Assembly: GCA_046727175.1 (NCBI GenBank)
Contig: JBKPCD010000034.1
Location: 1 to 60,708, forward strand
Source of the DNA: JBKPCD01 sp046727175
Lineage (GTDB): Bacteria; Acidobacteriota; Vicinamibacteria; Vicinamibacterales; 2-12-FULL-66-21
Reading direction: 5' to 3'
DNA length: 60,708 nt
The notes beneath the pieces were generated by a model that saw only the letters and a list, made by a program, of their open reading frames with translations, was not told the DNA's origin and did no database searches. Below, piece by piece: positions 1 through 8,757 of the stretch. The position numbers and the translations under genes were made by a program. Positions within the stretch are counted from its first letter, which is position 1; each line of letters starts with the position of its first letter.

Positions 1-1632
1 GGGCTCGGCGACGTTGCTATTCAGATCGTCAACTTCCTGCTCCTCAAGGTCTACGTCCAGTACCTCTCCCCCTCCGACTATGGGATCCTCGGTCTGCTCG
101 GCGCGGTCGAAGCGGCGGCCAAGCTGTTCTTTCGATGGGGCCTCGATGGATCGTTCATGCGCTTCTGGTACGACTGCGACGACGACGAGGCACGACAGCG
201 ACTGGCGAGCACGCTGTTCTTCTTCCTGCTCGGCATCAACGGCATGCTCCTGCTCGTGTCGACTGGAGCGGCTCCATTCGTTTCGACGCGGATGCTGGGC
301 GCGGGCGACTTCACGCTCGCGTTGCAGCTCGTTCTGCTGAACACGTTCGCCATCGGCTTTACGTTCATTCCGTTTCACGTGCTTCGGATGCGCCAGCAAT
401 CGCGCGATTTCAGCCTGCTGACCTTCTCGCGCTCGCTCGCTACACTCGTCCTCCGGATCGTTCTCGTCGTCGGCGCAGGCCTCGGGATCTGGGGCGTCGT
501 GCTCGCCGATCTCTTCGTGACGATCGGATTGATTGCCGTGATGGTTCGGTGGTTCGCCCCGCTGATCCGCCCGATGTTCTCACGGCGCGTGCTGCGCGAG
601 TCCCTCGGGTTCGGCTTGCCTCGACTGCCGCATGCCGTCGCCCAACAGGTGATGGCCGTCGGCGACAAGTTCATTCTGAAGATGTTCAGGCCGCTGTCCG
701 ACGTTGGCGTCTACTCGATGGGCGTCAGCTTCGGTCTGACCGAGAAGCTGTTTCTCGGAGCGTTCGAGTACGCGTGGGCACCGTTCTACTACGCAAGTTC
801 ACGGGAACCTGACGGCGCAAGGCTGTTCGGCGGAATCACGACCTACGTGTTCGCGGTTCTTGCGCTCCTCACCGCGGGCCTCTCGGCAGTCGGCGGCGAT
901 CTGCTCGCGGTCATCGTGGGTCCCGACTACAGAGCGGCTGCCGATGTCGTCACGTGGACGGCGGTTGGCGTGCTGTTCCAGGGCGTCTATCAACTCACGT
1001 CGATCGGCCTGAACATCACGAAGCGGACGCAGTACTATCCTCTGTCGACGATTGCCGGGGCGGCGCTGAACGTCGGACTGAACTTTGCGTTGATTCCCCG
1101 GTGGGGAATCCTCGGAGCGGCCTGGGCGAACGCCGCGGCGTACGCATTCCAGGCCGCGATCGCGTTTCGCCTCTCACAGCGCTTTTATCCAGTGCCGTAC
1201 GAAACGGGTCGACTGGTGCGAGTCGCTTCGGCGGCGTTCGTCGCCTGCGTCACTGCGCGCGCGCTTCCAGCGCCAGGTCCCCTTGCAGGCGTGATGCTTC
1301 GCGGCACGACAGTCGTCATCGTCATGAGCGGGCTGCTGGCCGCGACCGGATTCTTCCGTCCAGACGAGATTCGCGCGTTGGCCGCGTTGCGCCGCAAGCG
1401 CGGACCTCCGTCAGCCGTGCCGCCTCCGCCTGAAACGATCGAGCTTGCCGGGGAAATCGTTGCGGCAGATTTGCCCGACGAGGAACTCGGGGATCCAGAA
1501 CGCGGTCGAGGGAGCTGCCCCGACCCAACTGGAGAAGCCGAAGTCGGCAGAGCATCCACCCGCGAAGTGGCCCGAGCGGGCAACGCGACTGCCGGTGGTG
1601 AAGCGGGCGCGACGGGCGGAGCGCGTCGGTGA
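1..1632 (+). CDS. Polysaccharide flippase (Wzx/MATE-like), 5' end cut by window edge
   Basis: The reading frame is open from base 1, so this gene begins upstream of the window; the first internal ATG at 157 is not the start. The product is an integral membrane protein with about 12 hydrophobic segments and the short loops and Arg/Phe-rich turns of oligosaccharide-lipid flippases of the MOP superfamily. It would move lipid-linked glycan across the inner membrane. After the last membrane helix (about base 1380) comes a hydrophilic, Pro/Glu/Arg-rich tail of some 80 residues that is unusual for the family. The TGA overlaps the GTG of the next gene, so the two are probably translationally coupled in a glycan operon. 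A flippase is clear; its substrate is not. Confidence 0.85.
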   Translation, partial: GLGDVAIQIVNFLLLKVYVQYLSPSDYGILGLLGAVEAAAKLFFRWGLDGSFMRFWYDCDDDEARQRLASTLFFFLLGINGMLLLVSTGAAPFVSTRMLGAGDFTLALQLVLLNTFAIGFTFIPFHVLRMRQQSRDFSLLTFSRSLATLVLRIVLVVGAGLGIWGVVLADLFVTIGLIAVMVRWFAPLIRPMFSRRVLRESLGFGLPRLPHAVAQQVMAVGDKFILKMFRPLSDVGVYSMGVSFGLTEKLFLGAFEYAWAPFYYASSREPDGARLFGGITTYVFAVLALLTAGLSAVGGDLLAVIVGPDYRAAADVVTWTAVGVLFQGVYQLTSIGLNITKRTQYYPLSTIAGAALNVGLNFALIPRWGILGAAWANAAAYAFQAAIAFRLSQRFYPVPYETGRLVRVASAAFVACVTARALPAPGPLAGVMLRGTTVVIVMSGLLAATGFFRPDEIRALAALRRKRGPPSAVPPPPETIELAGEIVAADLPDEELGDPERGRGSCPDPTGEAEVGRASTREVARAGNATAGGEAGATGGARR

Positions 1633-3395
1633 CCGACAAGCAGCAGATGCGGGCAGCCCTGCTCGTCATCCTCGCCATCGGGCTGGCGCTGCGTGTCGTT
1701 GGACTTCGGTACGGACTCCCGGCCGTCTACCACCCGGATGAAATCGCGATCATGGCGCGGGCGCTCAGCTTCGCGAAAGGATCGCTGAACCCGCACAACT
1801 TCCTGTATCCAACGTTTTACTTTTATGTGCTCTTTGTCTGGGTGGGCACGTACCTTGGCTATCTCTGGCTCACCGGCCGCGCTGCATCGATCGCGGCGCT
1901 CCAGTACCTTTACTTCACCGATCGGACGAGTATCTACACGGCGGGACGCAGCCTGGGCGTCGCCGCCGGGACGGCGACCATCGTGGTGCTGCACTGGCTG
2001 GCGACGAGATTGTGGGACGCACGCACCGGAATTGCGGCGGCGGTTTTTCTGGCGACTGCGCCGCTACACGTCCGCGATTCTCACTACGTGAAGCACGATG
2101 TTCCCGTCACCCTGGCGATCGTCGCGGCGTATGTCGCGTTCGTGCGCATCTGGCCTTGCGCGCGGATGGAAGGACCGAACCTGCGCGACAGCATCGTGGC
2201 TGGGGCTGCATGCGGTGTCGCGTTCTCGACGCATTACTACAGCATCTTCCTCACGCTTCCGCTGGCCTGGACGATCTACCACGGCTTCAGATCGCGCGGA
2301 GCATCGGTCATCGCGTCGCATCTCATCGCTGCGGGCGCAGCGAGCGCCGCCATGTTCTTCGCGCTCTCACCGTTCATCGCGCTCGAACCTCTGATCGCAT
2401 GGCGCGACGTCGTCGCGAATCGCGAGATTGTCGTCGATCGCGCCGTCGCCGCCGGCGCATTCGCCCCGGCGCTCAGATACGCGGAGATGCTGTTGTGGGA
2501 CTCGGCCGGGCTTCCGGTGCTCGTGCTCGGCGTGATCGGGGCCGTCCGGGTCGCTATCGCAACCCCCGCACGCGCGATCCAGTTGCTGGCGTTTCCACTC
2601 CCGTTCCTGATCTTCATCGCCAACACGGCACCGGCGAGCCGTTACCTCAATCCTGTGCTTCCATTCGTCGCGTGCTTCGCCGGCTGGTCGATTGCCTGGC
2701 TGACGGCGCGAGCCACGCCGGCAGTTTTCTGGGCGGCCGTCATCGCAACAGCCGCGCCGGGCCTCCTGGCAAGCATCAGGGCCGATATGTTCTTTCGACA
2801 GACGGATACGCGCACGCTGGCGCAGGCGTACATCGAATCGCACATCGCGTCTGGATCGACAATTGCGATTCAGCCCTACTCGGTTCAGCTCACTCCATCG
2901 CGGGAAGGGCTCGTCGAGGCGCTGACGCGAAACCTCGGCAGCGCATCTGCGGCGTCGACGAAGTTCCAGCTGCAACTCTCGCTGGAGCCGTACCCGGCGC
3001 CGGCTTACAGGTTGATTTACCTCGGCAGTGGCGGATTCGATGCCGATAAGATCTACGTGGCCTACAACGAGCTGGGTGACGCGGCAGGGCTGGACGCACT
3101 CCGGCGCCGCGGCGTAGCGTTCGTGGTCATCAAACGATACAATAAGCCGGATCCGGAGACGGTGCCGCTTCTCACCACGCTAGCTCGGGAGGGCCGGCGG
3201 GTTGCCGTGTTCTCACCGTATCGACCGGGCGTGTCCGAAGCCGAAGAGGCGCGGATCGATCCTTTCCTGCACAATACCGACACGCGGATCGACCGTGCCC
3301 TGGAGCGGCCGGGGCCGACGGTGGAGATCTGGGAAATCGGCCAGGCTTTGGGCTCTGGGCTGGTTAGGCGCTTGGCTTTAGGCTCTGGGCTCTAG
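1629..3395 (+). CDS. GT-C family membrane glycosyltransferase (PMT/ArnT-like)
   Basis: Starts at GTG 1629, overlapping the previous stop by four bases. The protein (588 aa) has many transmembrane helices and an early H-P-D-E motif (about residue 36) after the first helix, followed by D-S-H-Y-V-K-H-D (about 155), matching the acidic loop motifs of lipid-phosphate-sugar-dependent GT-C enzymes. It would transfer a sugar from a polyprenyl-phosphate donor on the outer face of the inner membrane. The C-terminal domain after the last helix is soluble. The final residues, L-G-S-G-L twice, and the TAG stop are encoded by a GGCTCTGGGCT repeat, so the original end may have been near residue 570. The acceptor is unknown. 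Confidence 0.8.
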   Translation: MTDKQQMRAALLVILAIGLALRVVGLRYGLPAVYHPDEIAIMARALSFAKGSLNPHNFLYPTFYFYVLFVWVGTYLGYLWLTGRAASIAALQYLYFTDRTSIYTAGRSLGVAAGTATIVVLHWLATRLWDARTGIAAAVFLATAPLHVRDSHYVKHDVPVTLAIVAAYVAFVRIWPCARMEGPNLRDSIVAGAACGVAFSTHYYSIFLTLPLAWTIYHGFRSRGASVIASHLIAAGAASAAMFFALSPFIALEPLIAWRDVVANREIVVDRAVAAGAFAPALRYAEMLLWDSAGLPVLVLGVIGAVRVAIATPARAIQLLAFPLPFLIFIANTAPASRYLNPVLPFVACFAGWSIAWLTARATPAVFWAAVIATAAPGLLASIRADMFFRQTDTRTLAQAYIESHIASGSTIAIQPYSVQLTPSREGLVEALTRNLGSASAASTKFQLQLSLEPYPAPAYRLIYLGSGGFDADKIYVAYNELGDAAGLDALRRRGVAFVVIKRYNKPDPETVPLLTTLAREGRRVAVFSPYRPGVSEAEEARIDPFLHNTDTRIDRALERPGPTVEIWEIGQALGSGLVRRLALGSGL

Positions 3396-3520
3396 GCTTT
3401 TGGCCTTGAAGAAAACCATAGTGCAAATGCGATCACAGCTCACGAGCAATGAACCGAACGGCTCGTGGCCGACACGGCCCGTTGGCAGAGGGCGCCCAAA
3501 GCCCAGAGCCCAGAAGCCGG
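3344..3520. repeat. Inverted word repeat, family B (GGCTTTGGGCTCT)
   Basis: The left arm (3344-3403) is a run of GGCTTTGGGC/GGCTCTGGGC words. The right arm (3494-3520) reads GCCCAAAGCCCAGAGCCC, its complement. The roughly 90 bases between them contain a small inverted pair, CACGAGC...GGCTCGTGG. The left arm runs into the 3' end of the preceding glycosyltransferase and supplies its stop; the right arm ends eight bases before the next ATG. Confidence 0.8.
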
Positions 3521-3528
3521 TTTTCTAG

Positions 3529-4791
3529 ATGAACGCCCGCACTTCGAGTATCAAATCGTCCGTCGCGCGACTGCGCCAGTCGGTCGCGACGCGCGCCCGT
3601 GCGCTGCCGCTCGCGCGCCACGCGTGGGCCCGCTATCGACGTTATCGCTACGAACAGCAGGTCCAGCGGTTCGTCGACGAGAAGAGCGGACGCGCCGACC
3701 GGTTGCCGATCGGCGCCGTGTACGAAGCAACGATGCGGTGCAACCTGCACTGCGAGTTCTGCTACGTTGGCGACCTGTTGAACATCGAAGGCGAATGGCG
3801 GCAGGAGCTGACGCTCGACGCGCTTGCGAAGGCCTTCCCCGAGCGGGTGGGATTTCAGATCAGCCTCACGGGCGGCGAGATCTTCATGCGCAAGGACATC
3901 ATGTCCGTGCTCGATCTCTTCCGTCGAAAAGGATACGCGTGCGGATATCTGACGACGAATGGCACGATCATCAACGACGAGCGGGCTAATGCGCTCGCCG
4001 ATCTTGCCGCGGCCGGATTCCTCAAGCACATCAGCGTCTCGATCGACGGGCCGGGGGAGCTGCACGATGCCGCACGCGGCCTGAAGGGCACGTTCGAGCG
4101 CACCTGCGAAGGTCTTCAGCGGCTGCAGGCCGCCGCGCGCCGGAAGCACGCGCCGCTGCGCGTCAGCATCAATACGACGGTCGCGCACGAGAGCCTCGAC
4201 GCGCTCGATGAGATGGTCGAAGTTGCCGAGGAGCTCGGCGTCGACGCGATCGGCCTCAATCACCTGATGTACAGCACGCCGGAAGAGGTCGCCGAAACGG
4301 TTCGCATGATTGGCGCGCCGGATGCGTCGGTGATCGCCACGTTCGTCACGCCCGATCCCGGGTTGGACGTCGCCCAGGTTCGTCAGAAAGTTACGGCACT
4401 CGAGGAGAAGTGTCGCCGCCGCAACGTACTGTTCGACTTTCGTCCGAAGGTCTATCCGCAGCTGATGGACAATTACTACACGCCGGGCGCAAAGCTGGCC
4501 GGCCGGTGTCTCTATCCGTTTCTCCACGCCCGCATCTCGTTCTCAGGGAAGGTATATTTCTGTCCGTTCATTCGGGTCGAAGTCGGCGATCTCAGCCGCG
4601 AGTCGCTCGAGGAGATTTGGAACAGCGACCGGTACGTGCGAATGCGCAGAACGCTGGTCGAGAACGGAATCTTTCCGGTCTGCCGGCGATGCTGCAAGGT
4701 GGAGCTCTCTCCCGAACCGGTTGCCGAGCCGTTCGGCGCCCGCATGACATCTCCGCAGCGACGTGCCATCCCGCTGACGGTGGTTCGGTGA
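3529..4791 (+). CDS. Radical SAM protein with SPASM-like C-terminus
   Basis: The 420-aa protein has an N-terminal basic segment and then C71-x3-C75-x2-C78, the radical SAM [4Fe-4S] motif, followed by S-L-T-G-G-E, the SAM-binding GGE element. The C-terminal third carries more cysteines (R-C-L-Y-P, Y-F-C-P-F, C-R-R-C-C) spaced as in SPASM auxiliary-cluster domains, with the usual L-E-E-I-W-N stretch. Such enzymes modify peptides, sugars or other small substrates; the sequence does not reveal which. It lies four bases upstream of a second radical SAM gene and inside a glycan operon, so a role in modifying the glycan or a linked lipid is plausible inference only. Confidence 0.85.
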   Translation: MNARTSSIKSSVARLRQSVATRARALPLARHAWARYRRYRYEQQVQRFVDEKSGRADRLPIGAVYEATMRCNLHCEFCYVGDLLNIEGEWRQELTLDALAKAFPERVGFQISLTGGEIFMRKDIMSVLDLFRRKGYACGYLTTNGTIINDERANALADLAAAGFLKHISVSIDGPGELHDAARGLKGTFERTCEGLQRLQAAARRKHAPLRVSINTTVAHESLDALDEMVEVAEELGVDAIGLNHLMYSTPEEVAETVRMIGAPDASVIATFVTPDPGLDVAQVRQKVTALEEKCRRRNVLFDFRPKVYPQLMDNYYTPGAKLAGRCLYPFLHARISFSGKVYFCPFIRVEVGDLSRESLEEIWNSDRYVRMRRTLVENGIFPVCRRCCKVELSPEPVAEPFGARMTSPQRRAIPLTVVR

Positions 4792-4795
4792 TCGC

Positions 4796-6301
4796 GTGAA
4801 CATGATCGGGCGACGCACGCTCCTCATCAACCCCCCTCTCGTCAACGGCGTGGCCTTTACACGCCAGGGCCGATGTCAGGAACGCGAGGAGGTCCTCGGC
4901 ACGACGAAGCCGCCGCTCACGCTGGCGCTCCTCGCGTCGCTCCTCCGGAACACGGGCTGCGAGGTCCGACTCGTCGACGCCACTGCGGACCGGCTCACCG
5001 AAGAGCAGATTCTGGGGCGGCTCGATAACGACGGTTTCGTGCCTTCTCTCATTCTGTTCCCGACGACAACGCCGACATTGGATGCTGACGTTGCGGCAAT
5101 CGCGAGATTGAAAGCTCGATTCGGCGCGCCGGCGTTCTGCTTCGGACCGCACGCGTCGACAACACCGGCAGAGTCGATGGCCCGGGCATCGGCGGTCGAC
5201 GGAATGTTCGTCGGCGAGCCCGAGGACGGAGTGACGCAGCTCGCACGGCTGGACTCTCTCGATCGCCTCGGCGAGATCCCCAACCTCACATGGCGACGCA
5301 ACGGCGTCGTCGGTCCCCACCGCGCGCACGGCAAGTACGAAGGATTCCTTCAGATGCCGTACCCGGCATGGGATCTTCTGGCACTGGATCGCTATTCCCT
5401 GCCGATGGTCAGCAAGTCGTATGTGCTCGTCGAGACGAGCCGCGGCTGTCCGTACACCTGCGACTTCTGTGTCGCGCCGGTGCACCAGGGCCACAAATTC
5501 CGCGAGCGCAGCGCGAAGTCCATCGTCGATGAAATCGAGCGCGGCCATCGCGAGCTCGGCCTCGAGTTCTTCTATCTTTGGGCCGACACCGTGACGCTCA
5601 ACGTGAAGACGTTCACCGCCTTCTGCGACGAGCTGATCGCACGACAACTGCCCATTCGCTGGTTCGGCAACGCGAGAGCCGACAACCTGACCGATCCGGC
5701 GTTCGTCCATCGTCTGAAGCGTGCCGGCTGCTGGATGCTGGCGCTCGGGATCGAGACGGAATCTGACGACGTGCGGAAGGACATGGCCAAGCGGCTCGAA
5801 CGACAGAAGATCCAGACGGCGTTCCGCAACATGCGGCAGGCCGGCATCAAGTCTTTCGCGTTCTTCATCTTCGGATACCCCGGTGAAACGCAGCGGACGA
5901 TGCGGCAGACGACGCAGTACGCGATCGACCTGGATCCGGACTTCGCGAACTTCTACCCGGCAGTCCCGTATCCCGGCACCGTCTTGTACGAGAAGTGTGT
6001 GCGCGACGGTCTGTTGAACCCCGAGGACGTCGACTGGTCGAAGATGGAGTACTCCTACTACATGCTTCGCGGGAACGGCCTCGACGAACGCGTCGTGATG
6101 GACGCGATCAATCGCGCGAAGCGCCGCTTCTTCCTTCGACCCGGCTACGTGTTCCGGCATCTCGGCGACGCTGCGCGGCTGGCGATCACCAAGCAGGACA
6201 TCGTCTGGCAGATTCTCAATCGGACGATCTTCGGCGCGCGCGTCGTGGACACGTGCCCTGCGCCAGGTGCGGGCAAAGCCGGACTTCACGTCTCCAGTTG
6301 A
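4796..6301 (+). CDS. B12-binding domain radical SAM protein
   Basis: GTG at 4796, four bases after the previous stop; an ATG at 4802 is an alternative. Residues 1-160 look like a cobalamin-binding Rossmann domain (L-L-I-N-P-P near the start, P-P-L-T-L-A-L-L, F-V-G-E-P-E near 138). C218-x3-C222-x2-C225 is the radical SAM motif. The rest has a TIM-barrel-like pattern with L-G-I-E-T and F-G-Y-P-G-E. Members catalyse methylation or rearrangement of unactivated carbons. No DxHxxG-type B12 histidine motif was obvious, so cobalamin may bind base-off without that ligand. The specific reaction is unknown. It is followed by a convergent gene and a palindrome. Confidence 0.85.
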   Translation: MNMIGRRTLLINPPLVNGVAFTRQGRCQEREEVLGTTKPPLTLALLASLLRNTGCEVRLVDATADRLTEEQILGRLDNDGFVPSLILFPTTTPTLDADVAAIARLKARFGAPAFCFGPHASTTPAESMARASAVDGMFVGEPEDGVTQLARLDSLDRLGEIPNLTWRRNGVVGPHRAHGKYEGFLQMPYPAWDLLALDRYSLPMVSKSYVLVETSRGCPYTCDFCVAPVHQGHKFRERSAKSIVDEIERGHRELGLEFFYLWADTVTLNVKTFTAFCDELIARQLPIRWFGNARADNLTDPAFVHRLKRAGCWMLALGIETESDDVRKDMAKRLERQKIQTAFRNMRQAGIKSFAFFIFGYPGETQRTMRQTTQYAIDLDPDFANFYPAVPYPGTVLYEKCVRDGLLNPEDVDWSKMEYSYYMLRGNGLDERVVMDAINRAKRRFFLRPGYVFRHLGDAARLAITKQDIVWQILNRTIFGARVVDTCPAPGAGKAGLHVSS

Positions 6302-6303
6302 GG

Positions 6304-6350
6304 GTCCGGCTGAAGCCGGACGCCACAGGCGGCCTAAAGGCGGACAGTGC
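6304..6350. repeat. Palindromic element, family L (GTCCGGCT-GA-AGCCGGAC)
   Basis: 6304-6321 is a perfect 8-bp inverted repeat with a 2-base centre. It is followed by a degraded second palindrome around CCTAAAGGCGGAC. It sits between two convergent genes and provides the TAG stop and the last codons (V-R-L) of the minus-strand glycosyltransferase. A second perfect copy lies inside nuoL at 58952-58969. Confidence 0.8.
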
Positions 6351-7080
6351 TGTACGTCTGTGGCACGCGGGGCCGCAAGCGCTGGAACCTGTGGAGGTCG
6401 CGCAACTGGACCAGATAGCCGAGCGCTTCCCTGAGGCTCATCTTGCTGTCACCCGCCGTCCGCCCCTCGAACACGTACGGAACTTCGACGACGGAGGCAG
6501 GTTGACTGCGCACGAGCAGCTCGAGGCAGATCTTGAATCCGCCGGCCGAGATACGGACGCCGCGCGCGAGGTCGCGTCTGATCAGGAAGAATCCCGACGT
6601 TGCGTCCCGGACCGGCGTCAGCGGCCGCGCCATGACACACGCGAGACGCGACATGATCAGGCGGCTCAGCGGCCAGTTGTGTGTGCCTCCCCCAGGAATG
6701 TAGCGGCTGCCGATCACGACGTCGGCGGAACTGCGGCGCATCACGTCGAGCATGCGCGGCAGGAGCTGCGGAGGATGGCTCAGGTCGGCGTCGATGACGC
6801 CGACGATCGGCGCCGCTGCCAGTTGGAATCCCTCGACGACGGCGGTCCCGAGACCCAGTTTTCCCGCGCGATGGATCACGCGGACGCGGAACCGCTGCGC
6901 GAGGTCGTCCGCGATCTCGCCCGTTCCGTCGGGTGAATTGTCGTCGACGACGATGAGCTCTCCATTGATTCCTTCAGGTGCGTAGGCGCGGAAAATCGCA
7001 GCCACGAGATCGTCGAGCCGATCGCGCTCGTTATAGGTGGGCACGACGATCGACAGGTCGGCGGGTTGAGTGGCGGGCAA
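6334..7080 (-). CDS. Dolichyl/polyprenyl-phosphate mannosyltransferase-like GT2
   Basis: A GT2 enzyme: S-I-V-V-P-T-Y-N-E-R near the start, V-V-D-D-N-S-P-D-G-T, then D-A-D-L-S-H-P-P, the characteristic DPM1 catalytic region. It would make polyprenyl-phosphate-hexose from a nucleotide sugar, which fits the donor requirement of the adjacent GT-C transferases. The frame stays open to 7281, but conserved homology begins at about 7062, so I place the start at TTG 7080 (TTG 7095 is the other candidate). It is transcribed away from the next gene. Its stop codon lies in the L-family palindrome. No C-terminal membrane helices are present, unlike the GtrB type. Confidence 0.85.
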   Translation of the reverse strand: MPATQPADLSIVVPTYNERDRLDDLVAAIFRAYAPEGINGELIVVDDNSPDGTGEIADDLAQRFRVRVIHRAGKLGLGTAVVEGFQLAAAPIVGVIDADLSHPPQLLPRMLDVMRRSSADVVIGSRYIPGGGTHNWPLSRLIMSRLACVMARPLTPVRDATSGFFLIRRDLARGVRISAGGFKICLELLVRSQPASVVEVPYVFEGRTAGDSKMSLREALGYLVQLRDLHRFQRLRPRVPQTYSTVRL

Positions 7081-7099
7081 GGGTGCGGCTCGCAAGAAA

Positions 7100-7105
7100 T
7101 ATAAT
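7100..7105 (+). promoter_or_regulatory. Candidate -10 box (TATAAT) between divergent genes
   Basis: A consensus TATAAT lies 15 bases upstream of ATG 7121. The flanking bases also read TATATT on the minus strand, so the site could serve the GT2 gene too. No convincing -35 hexamer is visible. Confidence 0.4.
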
Positions 7106-7120
7106 CTGGTCTCGCTCTCA

Positions 7121-8749
7121 ATGGTACTGACGCGCGCCGCAGGGATGATGCAAAAAGGGCTGTGGACGGCGCTAGCTGGAGCCTTGGCGCTCGTGCGCCT
7201 GCCCTCGCTGGTGCAGCCGATGGGTGCGGACCAGGCGTTGTACGCGTACGTGGGACAGCGCCTTCTTGCCGGTGACGTCACGTACCGCGATGCCTGGGAT
7301 CAGAAACCGCCCGCGATTCACTTCGTCTACGCGTTGATGCGTGCGCTCTGGCCGCACGACAGCGCCGTTGCCGCGGCGGATTTGCTCGCCGCCGCAGCGG
7401 TAGCTGGAATGCTGTTCCTGGTCGGCAAGGTGATCGACGAGCGCAGCGTCACGAGGGTCACGGCCGGATCGCATCGGCTCGCCGGATCGCTCGGCAATCC
7501 GATCGGCATCGCGAGCGCGTTGGTGTTCCTGCTGCTCTCGAATCCGTCGTTCACGCGCGTTGCGGGTGTACGCCTCAGGAGTCAGTGCGAGACGTTCATC
7601 GCGCTGGCGGTGACGGGCGCATTCCTGTTGCTGACCCGCGAGAATGCGCGAACAGTTGCTGCCGGCGCACTGCTTGGCTTCGCGTTCGCCCTCAAGTACA
7701 ACGCGATTGTCTATGCAGGGGGCGCCATCCTCGTGCTGTGGCTGTGGGACCGGCGGTCCTCTGCCAATGTCGCACGACTCGCCGCAGGTTTCGCAGTGGT
7801 GCCCGCCGTCGTTCTCGCCTACTTCGCCGCTGCCGGTGCGTTGCGGCCGCTCTACGATGCGACGATTGCCTACAACGTTCGGTATTCGGGCGAAACGTAC
7901 ACGGGACCGTGGCATGCGATCGGTTATCTTCTCGCGTTTCCCGTGGATCGTGCTCGTGTGGATGCTCTCTGGACGCTGGGCGGACTTGGTTGCGCGATCC
8001 TGATCGCGTCGGCGGTCGGTCGGCGGAAGCGACTGCTGCCGCCACTCTGGGTCGCGGCGGCGTGTCTCTCGATTGCGATCAACGGCAGCCGCGGTCTGCC
8101 CCAGTACTTCGTCCAGGCAAACCCGGCGCTCGCACTCGCGGCGGGATGGGGTAGCGTGCTTGCGTGGAGGGCACTTCGAAAGTTAGAGGGCTCGCGGCCG
8201 CATGTCATCGGTGCCGCGATCGTAGTCGTCGTTGCGATCGGCGTCTGGCGCGTCAATCAGTTCCCGAAACTGATCGAGCAGACCGTGTTCGACGCGCGGT
8301 ACGCGTTAGGCTGGACCAGCCGGACTGATTACCTCGGGCGCTACGCAGACGACCGAAAGTACTCCGCTCTCGCGGCCACACAGTTAGGGAACGTCCTGCA
8401 CAGGTACAGCACGGACGACGATCGCGTCTACGTGTTCGGTTTCACCTGTAGCGCGTACGTCTACGCCGGACGAGCCAGCGCATCGAAGTTTTTCTGGAGC
8501 CGCCCCGTGATCGCTGGATTCAACGCGGGCCAGCCCGGGTACGGAATCGTGGGCCTGCTCGACGAACTCCAACGAAACATACCCGCGGTCGTCGCCTTGC
8601 AACGGCGCGACTGGGCGCCGGATGTGACGGATTCCGCGGAGTTCTTCATGCGCACGCCGGCGCTCGCGACCTGGCTCGAGTCCCATTACAAACGCGGCAG
8701 CGGACCTGACGGATTCGAGGTGTGGCTGCGAACGAACGCGACCCCTTGA
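7121..8749 (+). CDS. GT-C family membrane glycosyltransferase
   Basis: The protein (542 aa from ATG 7121; ATG 7145 is also possible) begins with a membrane helix followed by G-A-D-Q-A-L-Y and R-D-A-W-D-Q-K-P-P, the first-loop acidic motif typical of PMT_2/ArnT-like enzymes. About ten further helices follow, then a soluble C-terminal domain. It should use a polyprenyl-phosphate sugar on the periplasmic side. A hydrophilic insertion (V-T-R-V-T-A-G-S-H-R-L-A-G) lies between helices 3 and 4. It is divergent from the Dpm1-like gene that could make its donor, and is followed within ten bases by another GT-C gene. Acceptor unknown. Confidence 0.8.
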   Translation: MVLTRAAGMMQKGLWTALAGALALVRLPSLVQPMGADQALYAYVGQRLLAGDVTYRDAWDQKPPAIHFVYALMRALWPHDSAVAAADLLAAAAVAGMLFLVGKVIDERSVTRVTAGSHRLAGSLGNPIGIASALVFLLLSNPSFTRVAGVRLRSQCETFIALAVTGAFLLLTRENARTVAAGALLGFAFALKYNAIVYAGGAILVLWLWDRRSSANVARLAAGFAVVPAVVLAYFAAAGALRPLYDATIAYNVRYSGETYTGPWHAIGYLLAFPVDRARVDALWTLGGLGCAILIASAVGRRKRLLPPLWVAAACLSIAINGSRGLPQYFVQANPALALAAGWGSVLAWRALRKLEGSRPHVIGAAIVVVVAIGVWRVNQFPKLIEQTVFDARYALGWTSRTDYLGRYADDRKYSALAATQLGNVLHRYSTDDDRVYVFGFTCSAYVYAGRASASKFFWSRPVIAGFNAGQPGYGIVGLLDELQRNIPAVVALQRRDWAPDVTDSAEFFMRTPALATWLESHYKRGSGPDGFEVWLRTNATP

Positions 8750-8757
8750 GCCACACG

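Noticed and set aside
4592..6289. A 565-codon minus-strand frame opposite the B12 radical SAM gene
   Set aside because: Antisense shadow; the plus-strand frame has intact radical SAM motifs.
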